DNA from: Oscillospiraceae bacterium
GTDB lineage: Bacteria > Bacillota > Clostridia > Oscillospirales > Ruminococcaceae
Assembly (NCBI GenBank): GCA_015066115.1
Contig: SVOZ01000005.1
Location: 1 to 64,000 of the forward strand
Length of the DNA: 64,000 bases
Direction of reading: 5' to 3'
This document shows positions 33,952 through 41,636 of the stretch, piece by piece. The notes under the pieces are model-generated. The model was not told where the DNA came from and did not search any database. It saw nothing but the letters and a program-made list of their open reading frames with translations. The translations under genes and the position numbers were made by a program. Numbering within the stretch: the first letter of the stretch is position 1; every line of letters begins with the position of its first letter.

Positions 33952-35877
33952 TTACCTCACATAGTCTAAAATTCTGTTATAAACTTCGATTGGCACAACA
34001 TAATACCATTTTTCATCAACAGTGTTTACAGACACCCAAGAATGCTCATCTGTCTGCGCCTCAAGGCTTATATATGTATTCTCATCAACATATATAAAAG
34101 CCTTTGGTAACGATTTAAATTCAGGGAACACCCTCGGTTTCCACTGGTCAAACCCAAGCAAATCTACAAACTCTCTAACCTTTTCTTTCCCCTCGATTAG
34201 TTTATCCGGTGGTGCAATGCTGTTTAGTTTATCAAGAGGTGTAAAATCTGCAGTTAACGGCACAGTTTTTTCGCAATAAAAGCTTACTGTTTCATGCTCG
34301 TTATAGCCAATGTTCCTAACTGCATCCCACGCCTTAGACTCTTGACCTGAAGGGAGCATTTCTGTTGTGTCGTAAAAATCCCAAAGCATATCATAAACAC
34401 TGTCAGGCACCACATAGAATATTTCGTGCTCAGCCGTAGAAATTGATATCCAAGAATATTTTTTATTCTGTATTTCGATCTGTGCCTCTAATTTCAGCTG
34501 AACATCCTCACCGATATAAAAACAGATAAAGGGTACAGACAGTATATCAAATCGTCTCGGCTGCCACCTGTCAAGCTCTAAGGATTTTATAAACTTTTTA
34601 ACCTCGGCTTTTCCTTGAATTTTCTCAAACGGTTCTATACCTGCTGTGCTTTGATAGGGAGAAAAATTTGTGCTCGCAAGGTGATTTTTGCTTCCGTCAA
34701 AAAACTCAATCTCTGACGCACTATTATTTTTTACAAATTCAATAAGCTCTGCCGCCATCTTTTGATTTTCAAGCGAAAGTTCTTCGGGAGAATAACCCGA
34801 TTGTTGAGAAGAAATGTTATTAGACTGTGTCTGAGAAGATGTTAGTGTGTTTAGGCTTTCAGACTCAGCACTCTCGCTTGAGGTTATACTGCTTGTGTTC
34901 TCTTGCGATGATACAGAGCTGCTGCTTTCGACAGGCTGTTTTTCCTTTGGATTTGTCAAAAAACAGAGCGCAACAGCCGCGCAGACAACAAGCGAAGCGA
35001 TTATAACCCAAAAAGCAGGCTTTTTATAATTTAAAACAGACTTTATTCTATCCTTTACACCAACCTCACCAAACGCCACAGGACAAACCATAATCATCCT
35101 TCGTTGTGTGCTTAAGGAAACAAGCGCTTCTGAGTAGCCCACTTTTTCATCCGCATCCATATCCTTTATTGCCTTTTGATCGCAGGCAAGCTCGATATCT
35201 CGGCACAAAAGGATATAAGCAAGCCAGATAACCGGATTAAACCAATATAGCGTAAGCAGAACAAAGGCAAAGGGCTTTATGAGATGGTCTTTTCTTTTAA
35301 GGTGAGCTTTTTCGTGCTCTATAACAAAGTTCATTTCCTTATCAGAAATTCCCGAAGGAAGATAAATGCGCGGCTTTATAATTCCTAAAATAAAGGGCGA
35401 AGCTATGTAATCGCAAAAATAAATATTATCGCTGTGTTTTTGACAAATTTTCACCTTTCGTTTAAGGTTAAGATAAGAAACAAGCGCATATATAAGCATT
35501 GCGATAATGCCGACTATCCAAAGCTGTGCGGCTATGGGGATAATTATCTGCAAAGGGTTTGCACTGTCTGAAGGCTGGGGCGCAAAGCTTTGAGAAATAA
35601 TCGGATTTATAACCTCGTTTACTATTGGGATGCCGCTTTGGATCTCAGGCGTTTTGTCCATCATAATTTCTGGCGGCAGAGTTTGGGCGCTTGGAACAAG
35701 GCTGAAAATGCTTTCAAGCGAAAAGGGCATTACAAGCCTAAGAGCCACAACCAACCACAAAAGGCAGGTTATCCATTTGGGCGCCTTTTTTAAAGCAAGG
35801 CGCAGAACAACAACTGCCAAAACCAACCAGCTTGCTGTAATGCTTATGTTTAAAATGCTAAGAAAGACGTTGCTCAT
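33952..35877 (-). CDS. BlaR1/MecR1-type M56 membrane protease with duplicated extracellular domain
   Basis: 641 residues. Several helices lead into an M56 peptidase with zinc motif EHEKAHLKRKDH (about 188-199). A further helix (about 287-306) is followed by a Ser/Thr linker and then an extracellular part of about 280 residues. That part holds two copies of one domain (about 400-510 and 540-640), each with a KxxxxxFxxxLxxDxWxPR motif, LEAQ, SW(I/V)S(I/V) and YVVP. It is not a penicillin-binding sensor, so beta-lactam is probably not the signal. Ligand binding should activate cleavage of the BlaI-like repressor encoded 4 bp upstream. Confidence 0.82.
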   Translation of the reverse strand: MSNVFLSILNISITASWLVLAVVVLRLALKKAPKWITCLLWLVVALRLVMPFSLESIFSLVPSAQTLPPEIMMDKTPEIQSGIPIVNEVINPIISQSFAPQPSDSANPLQIIIPIAAQLWIVGIIAMLIYALVSYLNLKRKVKICQKHSDNIYFCDYIASPFILGIIKPRIYLPSGISDKEMNFVIEHEKAHLKRKDHLIKPFAFVLLTLYWFNPVIWLAYILLCRDIELACDQKAIKDMDADEKVGYSEALVSLSTQRRMIMVCPVAFGEVGVKDRIKSVLNYKKPAFWVIIASLVVCAAVALCFLTNPKEKQPVESSSSVSSQENTSSITSSESAESESLNTLTSSQTQSNNISSQQSGYSPEELSLENQKMAAELIEFVKNNSASEIEFFDGSKNHLASTNFSPYQSTAGIEPFEKIQGKAEVKKFIKSLELDRWQPRRFDILSVPFICFYIGEDVQLKLEAQIEIQNKKYSWISISTAEHEIFYVVPDSVYDMLWDFYDTTEMLPSGQESKAWDAVRNIGYNEHETVSFYCEKTVPLTADFTPLDKLNSIAPPDKLIEGKEKVREFVDLLGFDQWKPRVFPEFKSLPKAFIYVDENTYISLEAQTDEHSWVSVNTVDEKWYYVVPIEVYNRILDYVR

Positions 35878-35881
35878 ATTT

Positions 35882-36241
35882 TTACCTCTTGAAGTTATCT
35901 ATCAAATGGCGTATCTCATCTAAATCCTTTTCGCTCAGTTTTTTACGGCTTGCAAAAGCCGCAATAAATGCAGGCAGGGAGCCCTCAAAGGTGTCATCAA
36001 CAAATTTTTCGCTCTGTATAGCGCAAAACTCGTCTTTTGAGATAAGAGATGTAACGATGCTGTTCTCTGTTTTAAATATTCCTCTTTCGCAGAGCTTTTT
36101 TAAAACTGTGTAGGTCGTAGTCCGCCTCCAATTAAGCTCGTTTTGGCAAAGCTCTACCAACTCTTTGGTGCTGATCGGCTCATTTTGCCACACAATATCA
36201 GCAAAATGCGACTCAACCTCACCTAATCTGACCTTCCACAT
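35882..36241 (-). CDS. BlaI/MecI/CopY-family repressor
   Basis: 119 residues from the ATG at 36241, 10 nt after AGGAG; a GTG three codons upstream is too close to that site. A winged helix is seen in the N-terminal two-thirds (STKELVELCQ, RRTTTYTVLKKLCERG), then a dimerisation helix. It should repress its own operon through the two inverted repeats at 36262-36305 and be inactivated through the M56 protease downstream. Confidence 0.88.
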   Translation of the reverse strand: MWKVRLGEVESHFADIVWQNEPISTKELVELCQNELNWRRTTTYTVLKKLCERGIFKTENSIVTSLISKDEFCAIQSEKFVDDTFEGSLPAFIAAFASRKKLSEKDLDEIRHLIDNFKR

Positions 36242-36261
36242 AGAAATCACTCTCCTTTTTT

Positions 36262-36316
36262 GTCTATTAGCTATAGACTCTATCTATAGTCTATCATCAA
36301 TAGACAGATTTGTCAA
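36262..36316 (-). promoter_or_regulatory. Promoter with double operator of the BlaI-like repressor
   Basis: Minus-strand -35 TTGACA (36311-36316), 17-bp spacer, -10 TAGACT (36288-36293). Two copies of GTCTAT-N5-ATAGAC lie at 36262-36278 and 36289-36305, centres 27 bp apart. One covers the core promoter and the other the transcription start, a good layout for repression. The half-site differs from the TACA/TGTA of classical bla operators. Confidence 0.75.
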
Positions 36317-36334
36317 GAGTTTTGCACAAAAAAA

Positions 36335-36352
36335 GGCGGCATCTCTGCCGCC
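36335..36352 (-). terminator. Terminator of the rsmD-coaD operon
   Basis: Stem GGCGGCA / TGCCGCC with a 4-nt loop; TTTTTTTG follows on the minus strand. It lies 14 bp after the last gene of the operon. Confidence 0.85.
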
Positions 36353-36365
36353 GTTTTTTATTTAC

Positions 36366-36833
36366 TTATTCCTGAGGGGTTCCCATTCTTTTATTGCGAA
36401 GACCTGTTCTTGTCTGCTTTACCTCGGAAGCGCTCTTTGCAAGCACCTCTTCGGCGTTTCTGAGCATTTCATCGGCAAAATCGTAAGCCGCCTGACGAAC
36501 CTCTCTTGACTTTTGATGAGCCTGAGATAAAATTTCATTGGCGCGGTTCTGAGCCTGAAGCACAAGCTCGTCCTTATTAACAATAGATTTTGCTCTTTCC
36601 TCGGCATTGCGGATAATATCCTCAGCCTCCTGCTTTGCAATAGAGATAATTTCTCCTCTATCGGCAACTATTGCCTTTGCCTGACGTATCTCCTGAGGAA
36701 GATTCATACGGATATCATCAATTAAGTCCCTTGCCTTTTGAGAATCAATAAGGCATTTGCCGCCTGTAAGCGGCATTTTCACTGCGTCCTCGAACATATC
36801 GTCGAGCAAATCAACCATATCGTCCACGTTCAT
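36366..36833 (-). CDS. Coiled-coil protein of unknown function after coaD
   Basis: 155 residues, almost all helical and charged, with heptad-like runs such as AKQEAEDIIRNAEERAKSIV and AQNRANEILSQAHQKSREV. It recalls the short ATP synthase B-like or DivIVA-like helical proteins found next to coaD in many Clostridia, often labelled ATPase without proof. The start ATG overlaps the coaD stop by 1 bp. It ends at 36366 in front of a terminator. No enzyme motif is visible; a structural or scaffold role is possible. Confidence 0.65.
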   Translation of the reverse strand: MNVDDMVDLLDDMFEDAVKMPLTGGKCLIDSQKARDLIDDIRMNLPQEIRQAKAIVADRGEIISIAKQEAEDIIRNAEERAKSIVNKDELVLQAQNRANEILSQAHQKSREVRQAAYDFADEMLRNAEEVLAKSASEVKQTRTGLRNKRMGTPQE

Positions 36834-37333
36834 TATTCATTTCCTCCCTGATTTATTATTTTTAAAACATTATGCACGTCATCTAAAATTTCAGGCGGCA
36901 CAAAGGGCGATATATCTCCCCCGAAAAGCGCTACCTGCCGCACCATACTTGAGCTAAGATACATGTTTTCTGCCGACGACGTTAAAAACACCGTTTCAAG
37001 CGCGGGATTGAGCTTTTTATTTGTAAGCGCCATCTGAAATTCATATTCAAAGTCCGACATAGCGCGAAGTCCCTTAACAATGGCGGTGGCGCCGACATTT
37101 TTCGCATAATCGGCAAGCAGGCCGCTATAGGAATCTACCACTATGTTTTCACACTCGCCGAGAGCAGACTCTATAAGGCGGCGGCGCTCAGAAATCGGAA
37201 ATGTATGTTTTTTATTGGGGTTTGTTAAAACAAGCACAATAACCTTATCAAAAATTTTGGAGGCTCGGCGGATGATATCCACGTGACCCCTTGTTATCGG
37301 GTCAAAGCTTCCGGGGCAAATTGCAAGATTCAT
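36833..37333 (-). CDS. coaD: Phosphopantetheine adenylyltransferase
   Basis: 166 residues. PGSFDPITRGHVDII (8-22) carries the nucleotidyltransferase TxGH motif. SERRRLIESAL and the C-terminal LSSSMVRQVALFGGD (ISSTxxR-like) complete the fold. It transfers AMP from ATP to 4'-phosphopantetheine, the penultimate step of CoA synthesis. The rsmD-coaD order is conserved in Firmicutes. Confidence 0.96.
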   Translation of the reverse strand: MNLAICPGSFDPITRGHVDIIRRASKIFDKVIVLVLTNPNKKHTFPISERRRLIESALGECENIVVDSYSGLLADYAKNVGATAIVKGLRAMSDFEYEFQMALTNKKLNPALETVFLTSSAENMYLSSSMVRQVALFGGDISPFVPPEILDDVHNVLKIINQGGNE

Positions 37334-37350
37334 TTATTTTCACTATCCTG

Positions 37351-37908
37351 TCAGTAAATTTCGGTCTGTCCGTCCTCTTTTCTGAAAAGGACAAGCTCGG
37401 TTTTTCCGTATCTATATCGTTTTTTAAGCGAAAAGCCGTTTACGTTTTCTAAGACCTCAAGCCCTTTTGGAACCTCGCAGATAATTGCCGCTGTGTCATT
37501 CGCCACGCGGGTTACAGCCTCAAAAACTGCAGAAACCAGCTCCTCTTTATAGGGCGGATCTAAGAAAATTATATCAAATTTTTCTGAGCAAAGCGAAAGA
37601 AAACTTTCGACATTTTGCATTTTTACCTCTGCCCTGTCAGACAAAGAAAGCTCTTTTAAATTCTGACGGATACAGTCGCAAGGCTTTTTGCCGCTATCGA
37701 CAAAAACAGCTCGCTCGGCTCCGCGGCTTAGAGCCTCAATTCCCATCTGGCCGCTGCCTGCAAAAAGGTCAAGAAAACTTGCACCGTCAAGCTCAAACTG
37801 GATTATACTGAAAAGCGCTTCCTTAACCTTGTCCGAGGTCGGCCTTGTATCAAGACCATCGGGCGTTACAAGCCGCCTTCCTTTTTTATCTCCGGCAATA
37901 ACTCTCAC
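37351..37908 (-). CDS. rsmD: 16S rRNA m2G966 methyltransferase RsmD
   Basis: 185 residues. MRVIAGDKKGRRL at the start, the SAM motif FLDLFAGSGQMGIEALSRGA (about 44-63) and the catalytic DPPY in IIFLDPPYKEE are typical. It methylates N2 of G966 in 16S rRNA. It is first in the rsmD-coaD-coiled-coil operon. A perfect 18-bp palindrome lies 18 bp upstream of its start (37926-37943). Confidence 0.95.
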   Translation of the reverse strand: MRVIAGDKKGRRLVTPDGLDTRPTSDKVKEALFSIIQFELDGASFLDLFAGSGQMGIEALSRGAERAVFVDSGKKPCDCIRQNLKELSLSDRAEVKMQNVESFLSLCSEKFDIIFLDPPYKEELVSAVFEAVTRVANDTAAIICEVPKGLEVLENVNGFSLKKRYRYGKTELVLFRKEDGQTEIY

Positions 37909-37925
37909 TGTGCATCTCCTTTTCC

Positions 37926-37982
37926 AAAGTGTATATACACTTTCTTACTATATATTATCACTAAAAATTGACACTTTGTCAA
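37926..37982. promoter_or_regulatory. Palindromic operator region upstream of rsmD
   Basis: A perfect palindrome AAAGTGTATATACACTTT (37926-37943) lies just before the rsmD ribosome site. A second palindrome TTGACACTTTGTCAA (37968-37982) supplies TTGACA hexamers on both strands and repeats the AAAGTGT half-site. On the minus strand TTGACA (37977-37982) with a TAATAT 19 bp away could be the rsmD promoter. Confidence 0.55.
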
Positions 37983-38044
37983 CACATAAATTTATTCTGC
38001 CTTAAATTTCCGTTTGTTATTCTCTGCCTTTTTCAAAAACACTC

Positions 38045-38073
38045 TTGTTTCCTTTGCAAAAATATATTATAAT
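38045..38073 (+). promoter_or_regulatory. Promoter of rnhA-mnmA
   Basis: -35 TTGTTT (38045-38050), 17-bp spacer, -10 TATAAT (38068-38073), 38 bp before the TTG start of rnhA. Confidence 0.7.
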
Positions 38074-38110
38074 TGATTTGTTTAGGACAAAATGAAAGGG
38101 GGCGTGAGCT

Positions 38111-38548
38111 TTGAAAAAGGTTGAACTTTACACCGACGGAGCCTGCAGCGGCAATCCCGGTCCGGGCGGATGGGGCGCTATATTAAAATACGGCGTAATT
38201 GAAAAAGAGCTGTGCGGCGGCGAAAAGGGCACCACAAACAACCGAATGGAGCTTACCGCCGCCATCGAAGGTCTTTCTGCTCTTAAGGAGCCCTGCTCTG
38301 TTACCCTTTATTCCGACTCAAAGTATTTAGTTGACGGAATGGACAAGGGTTGGGCGCGCTCTTGGCAGAAAAACGGCTGGAAAAAAGCCGACAAAAAACC
38401 TGCACTTAATCCTGATTTATGGCAAAGGCTGATTGAACTTTTTGACAGGCACGAGGTAACGCTTGTTTGGGTAAAAGGGCACGCAGGAAACCCATACAAC
38501 GAGAGATGCGACAGGCTGGCAGTTTCGTTTTATCAGAATTTAAAATAA
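38111..38548 (+). CDS. rnhA: Ribonuclease HI
   Basis: 145 residues. The four carboxylates and the His are visible: Asp in [14 protein letters not shown], Glu in NNRMELTA, Asp in [10 protein letters not shown], His in [10 protein letters not shown] and the last Asp in ERCDRLA. It removes the RNA strand of RNA:DNA hybrids. The start is TTG at 38111 with GGGGG upstream. Followed by mnmA after 23 bp. Confidence 0.95.
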   Translation: MKKVELYTDGACSGNPGPGGWGAILKYGVIEKELCGGEKGTTNNRMELTAAIEGLSALKEPCSVTLYSDSKYLVDGMDKGWARSWQKNGWKKADKKPALNPDLWQRLIELFDRHEVTLVWVKGHAGNPYNERCDRLAVSFYQNLK

Positions 38549-38571
38549 AACCCGAAGGGAGCGCGGCAAAA

Positions 38572-39606
38572 TTGAATAGCAAAAAAACAGTTATGCTGGC
38601 GCTTTCGGGCGGAGTTGACTCATCTGTTTGCGCCGAGCTTTTAAAAAAGGACGGCTATGAAGTCAAGGCCGTTGTAATGAAGATGTCTGACGCCCACGAG
38701 GGTACCGTTGAGAGCGCAAAAGCAGCAGCAAAGGCGCTTGAAATCCCTCTTACCGTTCTTGATTTACGCGAGCAATTTAAAGAGAAGATAATTGACAGCT
38801 TTATTTGTGATTACAAAAACGGGCGCACACCAAATCCCTGCGTTATCTGCAATCCGCTTATAAAGTTTAATTATCTTTTAAAAACTGCAGACGAGCAGGG
38901 ATGTGACTATATTGCAACAGGTCACTATGCGCAGATAGGCTTTGAAAACGAAAGATATTTTATAAAGAGATCCGAATCCTCTGCACGCGACCAATCCTAT
39001 ATGCTTTACAGGCTTTCGCAGGAGGTTTTATCTCGGCTCATTTTTCCTTTATCGGCGTTTGAAAAAAGCGAGGTCAGAGAAAAAGCGAGAGAGCTAAATC
39101 TCTCCTGCGCCGAGGCGCCCGACAGTCAGGAAAACTGCTTTATTCCCGACAATGACTACGGCGCATACATAGAGGCACACTCAGGCAGTTGTCCCGAGGG
39201 CGATTTTATCGCGCCCGACGGCTCTGTTTGCGGCAGGCACAAGGGAATAATTCACTACACGGTAGGTCAGAGAAAAGGGCTTGGAATCGCACTGGGGCAG
39301 CCGGTTTTTATAAAAGAGATCGACCCTCAGCAAAACAAGATATATCTTGCCTTTAACGGCGGACAATACCGCGACGAGATCTTAGTTAAAGACTGCGCAT
39401 TTATGATGAAAAGCGGCATTTTTGAGCCGACCAGGGCGCAGGTTAAGATCCGTTCAGCCGCTCGTGCCGAAAATGCACTTTTGACCCCGCTTAGTGACGG
39501 GTGCATACAGGTTAATTTTGATGAGGCTGTCAAAGCCCCTGCCAAAGGTCAGTCGGCAGTTTTTTATATTGGTGATGCCGTTTTAGGCGGCGGGTTTATA
39601 CAATAA
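38572..39606 (+). CDS. mnmA: tRNA 2-thiouridylase MnmA
   Basis: 344 residues from a TTG start at 38572, preceded by GAAGGGAG; the longer frame opening at 38467 lies inside rnhA. The PP-loop SGGVDSS, the nucleophile Cys in TPNPCVICN and the second Cys in SQENCFIPD are intact, as is ATGHYAQI. It thiolates U34 of tRNA-Lys, -Glu and -Gln. The usual C-terminal beta barrel is present. Confidence 0.94.
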   Translation: MNSKKTVMLALSGGVDSSVCAELLKKDGYEVKAVVMKMSDAHEGTVESAKAAAKALEIPLTVLDLREQFKEKIIDSFICDYKNGRTPNPCVICNPLIKFNYLLKTADEQGCDYIATGHYAQIGFENERYFIKRSESSARDQSYMLYRLSQEVLSRLIFPLSAFEKSEVREKARELNLSCAEAPDSQENCFIPDNDYGAYIEAHSGSCPEGDFIAPDGSVCGRHKGIIHYTVGQRKGLGIALGQPVFIKEIDPQQNKIYLAFNGGQYRDEILVKDCAFMMKSGIFEPTRAQVKIRSAARAENALLTPLSDGCIQVNFDEAVKAPAKGQSAVFYIGDAVLGGGFIQ

Positions 39607-39607
39607 T

Positions 39608-39636
39608 TTGCATATTTGACCCTTTTGTGATAAAAT
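39608..39636 (+). promoter_or_regulatory. Promoter of the SGNH hydrolase-gtrA pair
   Basis: -35 TTGCAT (39608-39613), 17-bp spacer, -10 TAAAAT (39631-39636). An overlapping TTGACC-17-TACAGT choice is also possible. Confidence 0.6.
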
Positions 39637-39671
39637 AATACAGTAAAGCTTTTAAGTTAAGAGATGAATTT

Positions 39672-40811
39672 ATGAAAAAAACCTATTCAAAAAAGATGGC
39701 GCAGAAAAACAACATTGCTACAATAGTTGTTTGTGCGCTTGTAATAATTTCAGTATCCCTCGCTATTTTTTTGTCAGGGTTTGACTGGCACTCTGAATCG
39801 GTATTGGGCGGATTTGCCCCGATCGGTCACTCTGCAAGCATAGGAGATGCCATTCCCGAAGCCGAAAAAGAGGATTGGGATTATTTTGACGACACCGTTT
39901 TTGTCGGTGACTCGATAACCTACGGAATGGCATCCTACGGATATCTTTCCTTTAACCACGTTTTTGCCAAAATAGGCCTGCATCAAGGGACTGCGCTTAC
40001 ATCAAAATGTGTTTACACCTCAAAAACCAACACCCACACAATTTTTGATGCGCTTGAAATGGCAAAGCCCGGCAAGGTTATAGTAACCTTAGGTATAAAT
40101 GCCATTTACAGTTACAAGGAAGATTATTTTTACAACAACTACCGCTCGCTCATTAACAAGATCAAGGCGGCAACGCCCGACAGCAAGATAATAATTCAGT
40201 CGATCTTCCCTGTTACAGAAACATACGCAGAGCGAAACGGTCGCCCTGATTACAACCAACACATCGCCTACGCAAACAGGGAGCTTGCAAAGCTCTCTAA
40301 AGAGCTCGACTGCTATTTTCTTCACACCTACGAAAAGCTCACCGATGAAAACGGTTATCTGCAGAGTAAATTTTCGGGTGACGGACTTCATTTAAGCGGC
40401 GACGGATACACTGCCGTTTTTGATTACATTCTTTCTCACCCGATAGTCAGCAGCGGATATTTTACAGAGATCGGTGCTGTGCGCCCGCCCTATATCCCCT
40501 CAACATCGTCACAGGTAGAGCTTCCCGACATTGGAACCGTGAGCGGACTTGCATCGAGCGAAGGTGGGGGCGACGTACAATCGAGCATTGCCGAGAGCGA
40601 GACCGAAAGTTCTCTTATCGAAAGTGATGGCTCTCAAGATAGCTCGTCCGACTTAGTTTCCTCAAGCCAGGATACATCAGATTCTTCCGCAGTAGGTCCC
40701 ATTGACCCCACAGATTCAAGCTCAAGCGCATCAGCCTCTTCACAAATTACGTCCAACTCTTCAGATGCCGCAACCTCTATTTCAAACATGAGGCCATGGC
40801 GCAAAAAATAA
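39672..40811 (+). CDS. Membrane-anchored SGNH/GDSL hydrolase with Ser-rich tail
   Basis: 379 residues. One transmembrane helix (about 15-37) is followed by an SGNH domain: VFVGDSITYG (Ser near 80), VTLGINAIY in place of the usual GxND/GTN block, and DGLHLSGDGY for the Asp/His pair. About 110 C-terminal residues are Ser/Asp/Thr-rich and probably disordered. It is likely an acetyl- or acyl-esterase acting on wall or surface glycans. It parallels the enzyme at 12530-13399. gtrA follows after 25 bp. Confidence 0.78.
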   Translation: MKKTYSKKMAQKNNIATIVVCALVIISVSLAIFLSGFDWHSESVLGGFAPIGHSASIGDAIPEAEKEDWDYFDDTVFVGDSITYGMASYGYLSFNHVFAKIGLHQGTALTSKCVYTSKTNTHTIFDALEMAKPGKVIVTLGINAIYSYKEDYFYNNYRSLINKIKAATPDSKIIIQSIFPVTETYAERNGRPDYNQHIAYANRELAKLSKELDCYFLHTYEKLTDENGYLQSKFSGDGLHLSGDGYTAVFDYILSHPIVSSGYFTEIGAVRPPYIPSTSSQVELPDIGTVSGLASSEGGGDVQSSIAESETESSLIESDGSQDSSSDLVSSSQDTSDSSAVGPIDPTDSSSSASASSQITSNSSDAATSISNMRPWRKK

Positions 40812-40836
40812 AGTATATTAAAGGTTGGGAGGATTT

Positions 40837-41292
40837 ATGGGCAGATCGTCCTCATTAAAAACGATATACAAAAGGTTTGAAACGCCAATAAAATACGCCC
40901 TTTTCGGAATAGGCACTTCAGTAATTAACTTTGGTATTTTCTTTTTAGGCACCGAGCTTGTGCGCGATCCCAACAAAGAGTTTTTTGCGCTTCAATGGTG
41001 GGAAATAGTTAACATCGCGGCCTGGCTTGCCGCCAACATCTATTCCTTTTATGTAAATCGGCGCTTTGTTTTTAAAACCCGAAGCAAAGACAAGATCTCC
41101 CTTTTAAGAGAAATTTTTGTTTTCTTTGGAATCCGTCTTTTTTCGTTTTTCATCTCGGCTTATATTATGTCGGCGTTCATAAACATTAAAGACCTTGACC
41201 ACCAGATAGCAAAGCTGCTCGGTGTTACGGTTGAAGTCGCGATAAACTATTTCACCTGCAAGCTCTTTGTTTTCAGAAAGCCTAAAAAGTAA
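40837..41292 (+). CDS. GtrA-family membrane protein
   Basis: 151 residues from the ATG at 40837 (GGGAGG 4 nt upstream); a TTG four codons earlier overlaps the site. Four transmembrane helices with KYALFGIGTSVINFGIFF at the start and NIYSFYVNRRFVFK in the middle are GtrA/DPMS-associated signatures. The family is thought to flip or hand over polyprenyl-linked sugars for surface glycosylation, which fits the SGNH neighbour. Ends at a terminator. Confidence 0.88.
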   Translation: MGRSSSLKTIYKRFETPIKYALFGIGTSVINFGIFFLGTELVRDPNKEFFALQWWEIVNIAAWLAANIYSFYVNRRFVFKTRSKDKISLLREIFVFFGIRLFSFFISAYIMSAFINIKDLDHQIAKLLGVTVEVAINYFTCKLFVFRKPKK

Positions 41293-41337
41293 GAACTGAC
41301 AATAAAAAGTCAAACAGTATAGGAAATATTCAAATTT

Positions 41338-41368
41338 AAGCCTGCGTTTTAAGCAGGCTTTTATTTTT
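41338..41368 (+). terminator. Terminator after gtrA
   Basis: Stem AAGCCTGC / GCAGGCTT (41338-41345, 41353-41360) with a 7-nt loop, followed by TTATTTTTT. Confidence 0.85.
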
Positions 41369-41447
41369 TGCATATAAAGAATTTTTCCGGCGATAATTAT
41401 CTTGTTGTATTCTTTAAAAATGATACATATAAAATACAAGGTGTTTC

Positions 41448-41476
41448 TTGACTATTTTGCCTTTATATAGTATAAT
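41448..41476 (+). promoter_or_regulatory. Promoter of the rnj-gdpP-dnaB-ftsH gene run
   Basis: -35 TTGACT (41448-41453), 17-bp spacer, -10 TATAAT (41471-41476). It is the only strong promoter seen before the eight-gene series that ends at 51696. Confidence 0.8.
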
Positions 41477-41636
41477 AAACAGATAATTGGATAACTGTCG
41501 CTTTTTTGTACATTAATGGCTCGTTTGCCTTAAAAAATACACTTTTGTATTCAAAATCTTACATACAGGCAAAACACAGATTGCGGCTGTGCGTTTACCG
41601 CAATTTACTTTGCCGAAAAAGAAGGAGGTAATTTTT

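Larger units (their letters stand above)
41293..41636 (+). other. Intergenic region with rnj promoter and structured leader
   Basis: After the terminator at 41338-41368 comes the rnj promoter (41448-41476), giving a leader of about 150 nt. The leader can form an outer stem GTTTGCCT / AGGCAAA (41523-41530, 41567-41573) around the hairpin AATACA-CTTT-TGTATT (41536-41551). A second hairpin, TTGCGG / CCGCAA (41581-41603), ends 20 bp before the ribosome site. This may allow RNA-level control of RNase J, possibly by itself, but this is inference. Confidence 0.5.

Noticed and set aside
41516..41533. Five-codon frame (ATG ... TAA) in the rnj leader as an attenuation peptide
   Set aside because: No ribosome site precedes it, and the codon content gives no regulatory logic.
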